Positions 41,313 to 52,839 of a stretch of DNA of 64,000 nt are shown here, one piece after another. Position 1 is the first letter of the stretch. Each line of letters begins with the position of its first letter. The notes beneath the pieces were generated by a model, which was given only the letters and a program-made list of their open reading frames with translations, was not told the origin of the DNA and ran no database searches. Origin of the DNA: Reticulitermes speratus (taxonomy: Eukaryota > Arthropoda > Insecta > Blattodea > Rhinotermitidae); the NCBI GenBank assembly GCA_021186555.1, contig JAJKFL010000007.1, forward strand, positions 24,867,177-24,931,176. The letters run 5' to 3'. Both the position numbers and the translations under genes were made by a program.

Positions 41313-42904
41313 CTTTACAACAATCTGTTCGATTAAAGTACGTAAGTGTTGCGATGTATGATACGAGTGTATCCAACATTGTTTACACTCATAATACTGG
41401 GCAAGTATGTCATAACATTACAAGCCACATCAACGACACTATCTTCAGTTTACCAATAACGAGGCCATGAGAACTTTGATCAACACTAAAGCAGCGTCAT
41501 GCTGAATAACTGAAATCAGTAATTACAAAAGCCCTGTAATGTTTCAAACACATCGTCTGCATTTCAACTGTCCGAAGGTCTATTAATCACTGAAAAAACG
41601 GGAGAAAAAGTGTGTGTTAAGCTTGTTCTGTGAGTGACATCTTTGCGATTCTGCCTACCTCATTCGTGTTCACTTCCCTTAGTGAATAAATAATTTTTGT
41701 ATCTATATAATTTACAATCCACAAAAATGTTTAAAAATAAGAGTGATAAATCTTGACGATATCTAAAGATACGTTTTAATATTTTTGTATAAAAACTTCT
41801 TTTTAAAGACCATGTGTAACAATAAGTAACAAGCTGGTCTTTTACGTAGGTACAATAGTCTTTAGTTCCCTCCCAATCCCCAAACCGGAGGACAACCCCC
41901 TTTCCTTCAGTACGGAACCTCTTAGTTAATATATTCTCCGCGTATCCGCTACGTCCGCAACAGCAGGACGCGCCGTAACTTCGAGACAAAAAATCAGTGC
42001 AGCCAACCTTCAAATGTGATGAAATTCAACGTACGTATGTAAATTAGGTGTTACAAGAGGACGGTACAAACCATTAAATTCATCAAACGGGTTTTTTTTA
42101 ATACGGAACACATTACAGAAAGAACAAACACAACTTCACAATTATACGTCGTATAAATCCACATACAAACATATATAAGGATATTACAACTCACGTCACT
42201 ATGTCACTCCAACCGTGACAGCAGGCAGGGCAGCGCTCGCTGCTATTCCAGTCTGCAGTGAGTCGGGGTCCATACGTTTTAGCACTATGTATTGCAGTTA
42301 GTACTAGATTTTCATTCATTATATTTAGTACAAGATCCTGGAAACATTCTCCTTCGACTCGTAGACACGAGTCACATCTAACAAACACGTTGTTCATTGA
42401 ACATCGACGTTTTACAAGCCAAGCGAACCAACGGGAAGGGACTAAAGACAGTTGCCAGATAAAATAACGCCTTCACCCTCTCAAGCTCTGTGCGTCGTGG
42501 CAGAACGGTTGTTACGAAGTAACCACAGCCGGGCGCCGGACGTTCTATCGCTCTGTGACGTCAGTCCGACAAAGTAAGTGATGAACGCGTGTAAAACGTT
42601 CGGAATAGTGACGACAAAAAAAGCTGGACTGAACAGCCTCCGTGGGTAACACGATTTAACATGTTGTCTTATGTGGAAATGCAGAACATCTGTTTTCTCG
42701 CAAGAGATACGAATTCCGAGTAATGGTACCTGACCAATGTCGTCGCCATCTGAATAAGGTAAAACTGGCCTTACATCAACGAAAACAAAGTAAATACATA
42801 TCCTGTAATTTACATGTAAACTTTATAAAAAGAAGAAGAAAAAAAAAGCAAATGTGCTGCCTCAGTCTACTCCTCAGAAACGTAAATTTCTACCAAACTG
42901 CATG
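41313..42904. other. No recognised repeat; one 117-codon frame
   Basis: The minus frame 41660-42013 is the longest here that no repeat family explains. It is Cys-, Tyr- and Lys-rich, with no motif I can name. Its composition is compatible with chance. Confidence 0.35.
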
Positions 42905-42990
42905 ACGTCACATCCCAGGAGACAGTAATCTCCATAGTCACTGCGGTGATAACGTCTGATTTACATATTGGATATTTACTGTCTCCCGAA
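42905..42990. repeat. Repeat F, palindromic
   Basis: GACGTCACATCCCAGGAGACAGTAA on the left mirrors TTTACTGTCTCCCGAAG on the right. The CACATCCCAGNAGACAGT block is shared with copies at 10590 and (reversed) 60608 and 61303. Confidence 0.6.
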
Positions 42991-43351
42991 GCGTAAACCT
43001 GTCTGGAAAGGTAAAGTGTTCAGACCTCCTGGAATTCTGTTTATAGCACGTGTGCTATAGACGATATTTTCCCTCTCGATTACGCATTATAAAAATACAC
43101 GATTCGAAATAAGTTCCAGTTTTCGGTCATCCTGACAAAAAATTTTTTTTTCGGTACGCCTGTCTCGTATCACTTACAACTGGCCAAGACCACTTCTTTT
43201 TTTCCCCCCTTTACCTTCTCATCCTTTAATCTTCCAAAATATGATTCCAAAATATGTATAAAATCGCAACACGTGATACAGTGTCATTAAATATCCATTA
43301 AAGTTTATGAAACATCCCGCTGCGTTACGTACCCACAGAGACCAATAAATA

Positions 43352-43577
43352 TCCGTCAAACACGAGACTTATTTATTGAAACCTAATTGAAGCTACGTGT
43401 TTCGGCTCGTATTAAGCCATCATCAAGCTGCACAAGACTATATAAAGAGAAAATCTACAACGTTGTTTCAATAATGTTACACACATCGTTGTACACTTTC
43501 ACTTTATACAATCTCGTACAGTCCGAGGATGAAGGGACAGTTAGGTTTTTAATAAACAGGTGTTGTGTTTGACGGAC
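43352..43577. repeat. Foldback element with hammerhead-like arm
   Basis: TCCGTCAAACACGAGACTTA...GAAACCTAATTGA on the left mirrors AACAGGTGTTGTGTTTGACGG on the right. On the minus strand at 43394-43426: TGATGATGGCTTAATACG, AGCCGAAACACGTAG, a 4-bp stem between core halves. Confidence 0.75.
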
Positions 43578-44096
43578 ATGTACTCGTCCGTTTGCAACCA
43601 GTAAGCTATTCGTAAAATACACCGTCAGTTACGGAACCCGAAATCTGAACACTGTTACCACAAACTGCCCTCCTTATCCTCAACCACTTAAATTCAGTCT
43701 ACATTTCAAAAACCTTTTTCCCTTTCCCCAACAACCACTTCAATGTCATCCTACAGTCCGTTAAGTCGTTCACGCTATTTTCACAACTTATATCTTGTAT
43801 AAATCCCTCTTTTCCACGATTCATAACATATGGTACACTCATCCAAGTTTTGCCTGCAGGGATAACTTTTCACACAACACTCGTCCGTGTCCCCGATTTT
43901 CACCGAAACGTCAATACCAAGTTTACATCTTAAAAAAAACCCCTTGCCTTATAAGTAACAAAAAGGGGTTGAAAATACGGTTCGCCGGTCCCTGTAGTAG
44001 CGAACTGATTTTGTGATATAACGAACAAAAATACATAACTGGCAAGCATTAAGGCACTACATAACCTGCTCTAGATCCTTTTTTTAACATTTAAAG
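43578..44096. other. No recognised feature
   Basis: A 73-codon frame lacks motifs. Pyrimidine-rich. Confidence 0.5.
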
Positions 44097-44286
44097 CATG
44101 GGTCTCCAACCCGCGACCCGCAGGCCACATGTGTATTACGTGGCCCGCGGCCACATTTGTAAATTATGTTTATAATATAAAAAATTACATAGTAATTAAC
44201 TTACTGCTATTTTTCCACGTGCGGCTCGCGAACCAGCCCACAATAACGGGCGAGGCCCCTTGCCATAAAAACTTTGAAGACCCATG
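44097..44286. mobile_element. hAT-like miniature element
   Basis: CATGGGTCTCCAACC at the left, CATGGGTCTTCAAAG in reverse at the right. The interior GGCCACATGTG, TTACGTGGCCCGCGGCCACA and CTCGCGAACCAG is shared with 40929. The flanking octamers do not match. It abuts repeat H, so the target may have been altered. Confidence 0.7.
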
Positions 44287-44520
44287 TGGTGGTGGTTACT
44301 ATATGCACCACCACGTTTAACATAAAAAATTTCATCCACAGAGTGTGTGTGTTTTTCTTGGTTCTTCGAACAAAGAGTGATTATTTCTTTATACAGCATT
44401 AAGTTATTAGTTTTTATAACCGATGTGGAGTGTGTTTACTGCGCGGTACGAACTGAATGTTTAAATACCACTCAGGTTACTTTAGTCTTTAAAGAGTTAA
44501 ATGACGTTAGTATGTTCGCA
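44283..44520 (+). repeat. Dispersed repeat H, best-preserved coding-like copy
   Basis: GGTGGTTACTATATGCACCA, GTTTAACATAAA, a GTGTTTTTCTTGG segment, TATACAGCATTAAG, then the 8-codon CVYCAVRT block. A frame from 44347 stays open for 90 codons across the block, in the same frame as the copy at 121-378: VFITDVECVYCAVRTECLNT here versus VFTTETECVYCAVRTGCLDT there. Confidence 0.75.
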
Positions 44521-44667
44521 ATAGGTAGAGAAATGTTATCTGCTGTGAATCATAGACAGACCGTACAAAATACAAATAAGTTAAGCGTTTTCATTTCGCA
44601 GAGAAATAAGAGCAGGTGACAATACTGTAACAAGAAGACAGGCAATGTATGTGTAACGTAACAATGA

Positions 44668-45162
44668 GGCGCGTTCGCGTAACCATTGTTGCAGTCGAAA
44701 AACAACAAGTATTAAATATTATGAGTGTGTCTGTACTCTTGCCTTAGTTATCCGGCATGCAAAGCGCATGCGCCGTATTATATTGTCATCCGTGGCCTGT
44801 CCGGCTCTACCATATATTCCACATTATCTCATAAAAGGCACGATTTTCGGAACAACTTTATTGAACATAAAATGTGTGTTTCGATTTTATCTACAACTTT
44901 TGTCTGAAATATTTCTCAGCCTTAGAAGAATTCCGAAAGATATTATCATAAATTTACATAGGTCTTCATGTAAAGTGCCCGGTTTTCTTGCAGATTTTAA
45001 TCAACTTGAATCTTCTCGACAGATTTTCAAAAAATCTTCAAACATACAATTTCATGAACTTCCGTCCAGTGGGAGCCGAGTTGTTTCATGCAGACAGACG
45101 AACAGACGGCGCACATGACAAAGCTAATAGTCGCTTTTCGAAGTTTTGCGAACGCGCCAAAT
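44668..45162. mobile_element. Repeat G, copy 4
   Basis: AGGCGCGTTCGCGTAACCAT on the left, TTTGCGAACGCGCC on the right. Same orientation and interior as copy 1 (CCATATATTCCACATTATCT, GTGGGAGCCGAGTTG). The 116-codon frame 44768-45118 is incidental. Confidence 0.9.
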
Positions 45163-45239
45163 AAATTTAAATTAATTTAAATTCATGAGCATGTAACTTG
45201 GTCCTACCGCATTAACAGAAAAATAACAATTGTGTATAA

Positions 45240-45256
45240 CAGGGTTCTGAAAACCT

Positions 45257-45298
<42 letters not shown>

Positions 45299-45310
45299 TG
45301 GGAAACCTTG
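45240..45310. mobile_element. Tiny hAT-like relic dominated by poly-A
   Basis: CAGGGTTCTGAAAACCTC on the left, CAAGGTTTCCCAAG in reverse on the right, flanked by GTGTATAA and GTGTAGAT (6/8). Between them are 39 consecutive A (45258-45296). Confidence 0.45.
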
Positions 45311-45356
45311 GTGTAGATGAGATCTGCTCGTAAAGAAATAGGAAATGAAAATGTGG

Positions 45357-45500
45357 CCAGCATTAAACTGACCCACGATAGAATCCATTGGAAAGCTCTT
45401 GTGAGCATCGTAACAAAAGTTCGGTTTCATAAAATGCGGGAAATTCCTCGACTAACTCAGCCACTAATACCTCGTACTATCTCACGAAGGACGTGATCTA
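45357..45500 (+). pseudogene. LINE family 2 3'-end fragment
   Basis: Frame reads DRIHWKALVSIVTKVRFHK where the intact C-terminus has DRDRWRALV, then the shared 3' UTR words (CATAAAATGCGGGAAATTCC, CTCACGAAGGAC). Strongly diverged. Confidence 0.7.
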
Positions 45501-45574
45501 AGAAGTAAAGTTTTGATAGATAAATATAACTGAATATACCTTTCACCAACAAATACATTCTTATTATACCTTGG

Positions 45575-46475
45575 TAGGTTATACAATACAGTCACAGTGA
45601 ATTAGCCCGACATGTTTCGATCCCCTGTTGGGGCCATCATCAGGAACTTTTAGATTATAAATTACACAATTGCAAATTAACAATAAAGGTACATATTAAA
45701 AGTATAAGATGCATAAAGGTTAAAACTGTTGGCTATCTCTGTTGGTTCCTGGGGTCCACTGTGTATCGGAAGTTGCTTGTTTACATGTGCAAGGACAAGA
45801 CAGGAACCAGTTGGTGTTTTTAAATAGTGATTGTGACAAGATGCACGGTGTTTTTTAGAATAAACTACTCCATTATATTATAACTTTGTGTGCTAGAAAT
45901 GCATACAAATTGTGGCAACATTTTATCTACTTTCACCCTTTCAGAAACAAGCCCAAGGATCAGTAATGTTTCACATTTCTTGATACAAGACAGTCATTTT
46001 TTCTAGTACGTCATATTTTTGTTCAATTTGTGAGCCACCCAGAATTTCCGACCACGCTAAGTTATAAATTCTACACATTTTTGCCATAAAGTGACATTAC
46101 AAAGTTACGTCATCTGGAGGATCAAGGCGCATATGGCAGGATAACATCGCGAGAGTGGTAAGCTGTACTGCTCACAGTTCCCAGATGCGTTCTTTCCTAT
46201 CTCGCCAACAGGTATTCTGTATTTTACTAGATCAATGCAGCAAGTGCAATTCCTCTTTTTTATTACAATCAAACCAACACAGTACTCAATACAGTACAAA
46301 ATACAATAAAACAAGATTAAAATTTGTCCCTAGATGTTGCGGGCTGTACGTTCCTGGTCAAAGGCTTCTGTATCTTCAAGGATGTATAGATTGCTACCCT
46401 GAGGACGGCCAGGATTGGTCGAAACATGTAGGGACACACATTAATACTGGTTTATTGTTATTTTATACTAAGGCA
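45575..46475. repeat. Pair of facing hammerhead-like arms, probable large foldback
   Basis: The left motif, minus 45608-45643, reads CTGATGATGGCCCC...GATCGAAACATGTCGGGC. The right motif, plus 46399-46431, reads CTGAGGACGGCCAGGATTGG then TCGAAACATGTAGGG with a 5-bp stem. The sequence between is about 750 bp without a recognised domain. The arms outside the motifs align only loosely, so unity as one element is inferred. Confidence 0.5.
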
Positions 46476-46542
46476 GTCCCTCGGTCATCTGGACTATACG
46501 GGGGATGGGGTGGTCCGGATTACGGAGGGGGACTCCGTGGTA

Positions 46543-46865
46543 AAGGTAAAGGTAAAGGTAAAGCAATCCCATTACAGGCCTTGACAGGCCCTCAGGGCTG
46601 CAGGATGTCGAGGCTCCCAGGTTTTTTTTAGACAATCGGAACACGAAGGTGGTAAGGTTGTCAGCCCTACGCACCGGCCTTCCTTTACCCCCCAGGAAAG
46701 ATTCCTGGTACTCATTTCTGTTAGAGGCTGAGTCGACCCCAGGGCCATAGTGCGACCGAAACGATTATGTCAGTGAAAAATTCCAGTGACACCATCGGGA
46801 ATCGAACCCGCGACGTTCCGGTTTGTAGCGCAGTGCCTCAACCAATTGCGCCACCGCGTGCCCCC
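46543..46865 (-). mobile_element. SINE C, full length, 8-bp TSD
   Basis: Minus head GGCACGCGGTGGCGCAATTG, B-box GGTTCGATTCCC, standard body, tail four TTTACC units. CCGTGGTA at 46535-46542 and 46866-46873. Confidence 0.95.
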
Positions 46866-46873
46866 CCGTGGTA

Positions 46874-48140
46874 TAGGTAACATACCAAAATAATCACTTG
46901 ATGCTAAAGTAAAGCTCCTTAAAGCGAAAACACTGTACCTAACATTATATAATAATGATAATGTACTGTAATAATGATTTAATGGGGAATACTGGTCTAT
47001 ATTAGGCCCTAAATTGTCCGGACTACCCGAAGGAGTGGGACCCTTGTATGCTGTGTGCTACATTTGCTTTACTGTAATAACTAATTCGGTAGGTACACGC
47101 TCTAAATGTACTACGAAGTCAAGCCCTCTTATTCGGCTTACAAGATGTGGATGTCCAACTTGTGTTCACATTCTTACATGAATTTCTTAAATATAGGATG
47201 GTCAAATGACACCAATATATCTACAGTAAAGTCTCAGTCTACTTGTATAGCTAATGTATGATGAAGTACTGATAATATTCTTACGTGGCTGTCAATCTCC
47301 CAAAACTACTGAAGTCGGAGATACGAAATACTTCAGTGTTTGCTTGTACTTACGCAATTGATGGTAAATCTCAAGGCTCTTTTTAGTACGATCCTCTACC
47401 TCTATGGTTCCGCACTATTAACGAAATAAGACAGCGAATTCCACGGAATAAAGTAAGACGCTTACTTTCCTTGTAATGTGACATTGCGAGGAACCACAAT
47501 TAATAATTGTGCAATTTAGTGGTCCATTCTGTACAGTTCACTGTAAAATTAGCCCTCCTCCTGTGATTTTCTATTAAAAAACAAAGACTTTTAAGACCCC
47601 CAATCTTAGCCTATGTAACCTTCTTTAAGTGCAAAAAAGGTAAGCCTAGAAGATGACCTTGTCTATGTGTGTGCGTGTGTGTGAGTGCCCTTTTCAGTTT
47701 TTCAATAAGTTGACCGACTTTCACGAAATTTGATACAAACGTTATGCCTTTCGAGGATACCTATTACTAATTTTTTTTTTAAATCTCCTACAACCAATAA
47801 CATGGTGAACGCGCGAATTTGTTAGTCACGGGCGGCATTAGTGAAATGAGGGAGGTTAATATGTTCATGTTTCCTAACGCAGGTAAACCAACATGACGGT
47901 CGGGCAAAAACTGTCTTTTGTTTTAGATTTGATGGCGACCAACGAAACACTGGATCTAGGCACGTGAACATCGGTAAAGAGACAGATCACAAATACACCT
48001 TCCCACTTTGAATTAAACACTCCTTATAACTTAGCACTTGCAAACATGCCGACGATGCGAAAGTGTCAGGTTATACAGAATTAAGGAATACATAATCTGT
48101 AAGTAAGTAGTGAGATCTTCACAAACATAAAATTAAATAG
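46874..48140. other. No recognised feature
   Basis: GTGTGTGCGTGTGTGTGAG near 47669 followed by GACTTTCACGAAATTTGATAC, wording similar to repeat G interiors, without its ends. Confidence 0.45.
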
Positions 48141-48141
48141 C

Positions 48142-48190
<49 letters not shown>

Positions 48191-48192
48191 AT
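48141..48192. repeat. (TAG)n microsatellite
   Basis: About 16 uninterrupted AGT/TAG triplets with one variant at the end. Confidence 0.98.
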
Positions 48193-48844
48193 AGATTACA
48201 GATATATAGAAATATAAATCTATGCAAGCAGTCATCATCGAGTCCTGCTACAAATTCCTGGGATAGAATACTATAACAAATTTCGTCCTTACCAGAACGG
48301 AATTTTTTTCGTTTATTAAGAGGTCACTGAATAGTCAAATTAATTGCATTATATACAAATATTAATTTCGTACATCACAGAAAGCACTGTGCTTCCATTA
48401 GAAAGAACAGTCTGTGAATGATCCATAGGAAATAATGACCGTTTCAAGAAAAATGCGAAACGAAAACACAACGTAGGGGCAAAATGCAGATATTTTAACG
48501 TTACAACAGCTGGTGGGGCACATAATTACCACTGGGCTTCGAAAGGTTAACAGCAAGTAAATTTTAGAACAATGGGATGGGCCCACACTTTGTATACAGA
48601 AAGGAGAAGAGGACTTCACCGTCTAACAGTAAGAGTGTCATATGTCACGAAATATGACGAAGTACCTTTCTTGCGCTAGTCGTGCTGAGGAACTGGGCTC
48701 CGTGTGTGTTCTTCATTTCCCCGGAGAGAAACGCAGACAGACACATGATGTGTGAATAGTTTGTTGAGAATTTTTGTGGCAGCAGAACAGAGCGAAACTG
48801 ACTACAATGAAACACTAGCACGTCACACCAATGTTTTTTTTTTA
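48193..48844. other. No recognised feature
   Basis: ORFs of 73 and 116 codons; the second extends into repeat G. No motifs. Confidence 0.5.
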
Positions 48845-49141
48845 TGCGCGTTCGTATAGTCGCGAAAAGCGCCGTCCGTCTGTCTGTCCGCACGTACCAG
48901 CGCGGCTCCCACTGGACGGATTTTCGTGAAACTTGATATTCCGGACTTCTATGAAAACCTGCCCGGAAAATCCAAATGTGGTTGAAATCCGGCAAAAATA
49001 TCGGGCCCTTTAAGTGAAGACCTAAGTGTGTTCTGTAGTTGCCAGCGACATTACATAGCCATAAAATCGCTCTCTTCGAGTGAAATGGTATCAGGTTAAT
49101 AGTATAGCCAAGGAGGTATAAACATTACGCGAACGCGCCAC
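48845..49141. mobile_element. Repeat G, short internally deleted copy
   Basis: TGCGCGTTCGTATAGTCGCG at the left, ACGCGAACGCGCCA at the right. CCCACTGGACGGATTTTCGT, GAAACTTGATATTCCGGA and GTGAAGACCTAAGTG are retained. About 190 bp shorter than the full copies. Confidence 0.85.
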
Positions 49142-49262
49142 AATGTTACGTTATACGTACACTGCCTATCTTTTTAGTTCTGGTTATGTAACCACAGTCA
49201 GTCTACGTTATTCATATTCTTGCTTCCTTTAAACTAGAATATATTATATAAATCTGTAAACT

Positions 49263-49553
49263 ATGGAATGTGGAGATTTAGATATACTGTCATTTGTTAG
49301 AATAAGTCGGCTCAAATGGATTGGTCGTGTTAACAGAATGGAAAGTAAAAGAACAGTAAGTCAAGTATTTAATAATAATCCTCAAGGAAGTCGACCAAGA
49401 AACAGATGGTGGAATTGTGTACAAACAGATATTAAGAAGTGTAAAATTAACAACTGGAAAGAAAAGTAAAAAAATAGAGTGGACTGGGAGAAAGCCATTA
49501 AGGAGGCGAAGGTCCGCATTGGACTGTAGTGCCACCGAAGAAGAAGAAGAAAC
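49263..49553 (+). pseudogene. LINE family 3 C-terminal fragment
   Basis: Reads FVRISRLKWIGRVNRMESKR, SRPRNRWWNCVQTDIKK, NNWKEK then a stop, continuing RVDWEKAIKEAKVRIGL after it. The LKWIGHVxRM...GRPRxRW pattern followed by W..AI.EAK is typical of a LINE ORF2 C-terminus. A second copy is at 54655. Confidence 0.82.
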
Positions 49554-50082
49554 TATGGAATGACTGACAACGAGTTTGTGATTATTATACACATGTACGA
49601 GAATTGCATTCACACAGCATTTCTTCCCTGGTCCTTAATTTTCGTCCCACGTATTGCGAAAAGAGCAAAGATTGAGGCGTGTTCCAGAAAAGAATGCTGT
49701 GGAAAATACTAAGGCAAAGAGCAGATAAGGTAACAAAGAACTGGACAGGTGTATAAAAAAGTACTTCCTACATCTACATCTCAAACTGGATTGGATTTCA
49801 GGGAACCGCTTCTAGCCTTTGCGTCGTATTTTGCCCAGCCCTGCTCTGCATTCATGGTGGTTCATTAACTGGTGGCGTCCGAGCCAGCAAAGTGTCCGCT
49901 CCTTCGCACCGTACTAACCACAGATCTGTTTAGCTGTAGGAAACACGGTTCAGAAGCTCTGAAAGGAAGTGTTGCTCTCTGTTACAGGATCCGTACGCGT
50001 CAGCAGAGCGATATCAGTAGGCAGAGTAAGCACGTAACGTAACACGGTGTTGCGGAACCTTTGTCTGGGTAAGTAAGATCTG
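49554..50082. other. No recognised feature
   Basis: No family match or open frame of note. Confidence 0.5.
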
Positions 50083-50084
50083 TA

Positions 50085-50452
50085 CAGTGATACCTCGGCT
50101 AACGAAGATAATTCGTTCCGGAATCACATTCTTTAGCCGAAATCTTCGTTAGCTGAAACGTGAGCAACTTTCTGCTTCCCTTGGGTTTGTCGCTTACTTT
50201 TTTTTTGGTTTGTGGGTCTCCCCTATGTGATGTGGTCAGCTCATTTCTTTGTCACACACATACAGACGGAAAAGATAAGCTCCTGGAATGGCCCGACCGT
50301 TCATGTTTGCTGCTTTATGTTAGCGCGAGCATCCACTAAAACATTCGTTAGCCGAATCCATATTCGTTAGCCGAGTCCGAAAAACAGCGAAAAAAATCTT
50401 CGTTAGCCGAAAAATTCGTTAGCAGGGTCACTCGTTAGCCGAGGTATCACTG
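50085..50452. mobile_element. TA-flanked miniature element with GTTAGCCGA subrepeats
   Basis: Perfect 21-bp terminal inverted repeats: CAGTGATACCTCGGCTAACG at the left and its mirror at the right, with TA at 50083-50084 and 50453-50454. TTCGTTAGCCGA recurs at least four times inside near the ends. The 368 bp hold no transposase. Ends and TA target fit the Tc1/mariner-pogo group. Confidence 0.95.
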
Positions 50453-50454
50453 TA

Positions 50455-51000
50455 CTTGTCAATTACGGACACACAACTTGTTACCACATTTCTTGCTTTT
50501 ATAAAACGACACATTTATGGTGGGCCTACCATACATATGGGCCAAACTCTTACGACGTCTAAAGTAATGTAGGTACAACAATTAAGCGATTTGGGGGTTA
50601 TATCACCATTTTTAGTTTTCTACAATAAGTAACAATATAGTGGACTAATGAACTTCTGAGATGTGACAGTCTAGGGTCACGAAGTGTTGTACGGTAACAG
50701 ATATTGGAGAAGCACGCGACCTTCCTTAATTTTTTAATAATGTGAAAATCGTACAGTACAGTGCCTGACCAGTGAGCCACATTCCGACAGTGATCTTTAA
50801 TGGCTATACCACTGACACTGAAGGCATCTCCGGAAACACAGAAACAGTGACGATCTTCTCTATCTGGCAGTAAGAGTATCGGCGTCAGTGCGAGTTTTGT
50901 CTTCGCGTTTGTCATCAGTTTTGAAGTAACTCATATCTTGTAATCATTTTGCATCAAGGTAAGAGACTAATTCTTACTATATATCAGCTATGTGGGTAAG
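50455..51000. other. No recognised feature
   Basis: A 105-codon minus frame (50598-50915) has no motif I can assign. Confidence 0.45.
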
Positions 51001-51330
51001 GATGGAGAAAATCAATTGGACCGATCGTGTGATAAATGAAGTATTACACAGAGTCAAGGAGGAGAGGAATATACTACATACAATAAAAAGAAGGGAGGCT
51101 AACTGAATTGGTCACATCTTGCGTACAAACTGCCTTCTAAAACACGTTACTGAAGGAAAGATAGAGGGACAGAAGTGACGGGAAGAAGAGGAAGGAGGCG
51201 TAAGAAGCTACTTAGTGACCTTAAGGAAAAGATACTGGAAATTGAAAGACGGAGCACTAGATCGCACTCTGTGGAGAACTCGCTTTGAAAGAGGCTATGG
51301 GCCTGTCGTAAGACAGACAACTGAATGAAT
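51001..51330 (+). pseudogene. LINE family 1 C-terminal fragment
   Basis: Frames spell RMEKINWTDRV, LHRVKEERNILHTIKRREAN, a stop, IGHILRTNCLLKHV, then frameshifted sequence, then YWKLKDGALDRTLWRTRFER to PVVRQTTE and a stop. At least one stop and one frameshift. Ends in TGAATGAATGAA. Confidence 0.92.
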
Positions 51331-51627
51331 GAACCAGCCATGAGGGTACTTCAATACTCTTTAACACGAATTTCACGGATTTAAGATACATCAATCATGT
51401 TCTTATAACTGGCCAACGAATTACAAGAAAGATGATCCCCCGAATGCTGACAGCTGTCAGAAAAAATAACAGTTAGTGTATTTATCTCCGTTACGTGTGT
51501 GGTTACTTTAACTTTCAGTCATCAAACAACACTTATGGTGACTTATGAACTTTCAATCCTAACTACAGGATGTCCAGCTGAACACGGAACCCCTCACAGA
51601 ATCTACAAACGCGGTCATAATCGCAGT

Positions 51628-51855
51628 GCTGCACAGAGACCGATGACGGCCCCTACACTGCTGTACTCAGTTCCGTGTCAACGCGGGACTGCGCGCCGTA
51701 GAGCGGACGACATCAATTGCTGCACAGCGACCGATGACGGCCCCTGCACTGCTGTACTCAGTGCCGTGTCAACGCGGGGCTGCGCGCCGTAGAGCGGACG
51801 ACATCAATTGCTGCATAGCGACCGATGACGGCCCCTGCACTGCTGTACTCAGTTT
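51628..51855 (+). repeat. 91-bp tandem repeat, 2.5 units
   Basis: Units starting GCTGCACAG begin at 51628, 51719 and 51810, exactly 91 bp apart, with ACCGATGACGGCCCC in each. The array ends about 60 bp before the start of the Tigger-like coding relic. It may be a 5' subterminal array of that element. Confidence 0.93.
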
Positions 51856-51921
51856 TCCGTTTGTACTGTTTTTACATTAAACTTGGGACACTGTAATTGT
51901 TTACAGACTTCATTTCAGATA

Positions 51922-52821
51922 ATGGGCAAGCTACGAGAGTGTGTGCCGACAAACGTGATGGAACCGGCTTTAGCGATAGCAAAGGACTCTCTCAAAGCAG
52001 CCGCTACACCATATGGTATAGCTAGGAACACTCTCAGACACCGCGCTAATACCAAAACACACAAGACGAATATTGATCAACCTCACCTTTTAAGTCCTGA
52101 ACCTGAATCGGAGTTGTGCCATCGCATATTCCAGCTAGCAGAAATTGTGAGCTGGTTAATAGTAAGCTTCTGAGGAGTGTCCAAACGCATCGCAAATTAA
52201 ACGTAGTAACGAACAATTTCAGTGATAACATAAGCTGGAAGGAAGAGAAGTTCTGTTTGAGAAAGCATCCGGACGTGTCAAACAAGAAGACTAAGGCAAT
52301 GAACCACGGGAAAGCAGTAACAAAAAATAGTGTTGCAGTGATCCGAAATCTGGTACGATGAAACATGGGTTCAAGATAAACAGGAAAACATTTACAACAC
52401 TGACGAAAAGATATGTAGCCTGTCTCTTAGCCACACACAGGAAGTTCATCCGGCAAAAGATGTCGAAAGATTGCATTCGACAACTCCAAAACACGGCAAA
52501 GCGCTAGGTCGAACGATTCCACAAACAGCAGTGCTTTACAAACCAGAAAGTCGTCACAGTGGAGTTATAATATGCACCTGGAATCAGGATCCGAAATTAC
52601 AGAGGGTCAATGACTTTCCAGCACTTCTTGAAATGAACTTCGCTCAATTCAAAACTACGGGTATAATAATATCAGAGGCTTCGATGGTGCCAAATCTCGT
52701 CTTGATTGCAACGACCTTGCTTTGTTGGTCCAGAAATTGCGCTCACATGTTACAGCCAATGGACATATCAGTTTTCGGTCCCTTTGAGGTACATTATGAT
52801 CCACCCTTTCATTCTTCTTAA
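51922..52821 (+). pseudogene. pogo/Tigger-type transposase, broken
   Basis: The start MGKLRECVPTNVMEPALAIA is followed by an N-terminal helix-turn-helix (GIARNTLRHRAN), ending after IFQLAEIV. A frame switch gives WKEEKFCLRKHPDVS, the CENP-B-like second HTH. Another switch gives NTDEKICSL (first catalytic Asp context), GKALGRTIPQTAVLYK, then MNFAQFKTTG. The DG of the second catalytic site appears replaced by SEAS, and LQPMDISVFGPF follows near the end. Several frameshifts and small deletions; roughly 300 codons remain where family members have over 400. The order is that of DDE-type pogo/Tigger transposases, so this is a dead element. Confidence 0.88.
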
Positions 52822-52839
52822 AAGATTTCCCCGTCTACG

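Noticed and set aside
41660-42013. 117-codon minus frame as a gene
   Set aside because: No motif, no recognisable splice context, and its length is not surprising for 64 kb read in six frames.
45258-45296. Poly-A of 39 bases as a processed-pseudogene or LINE tail
   Set aside because: No gene or LINE body lies next to it; the hAT-like ends on both sides explain it better, though weakly.
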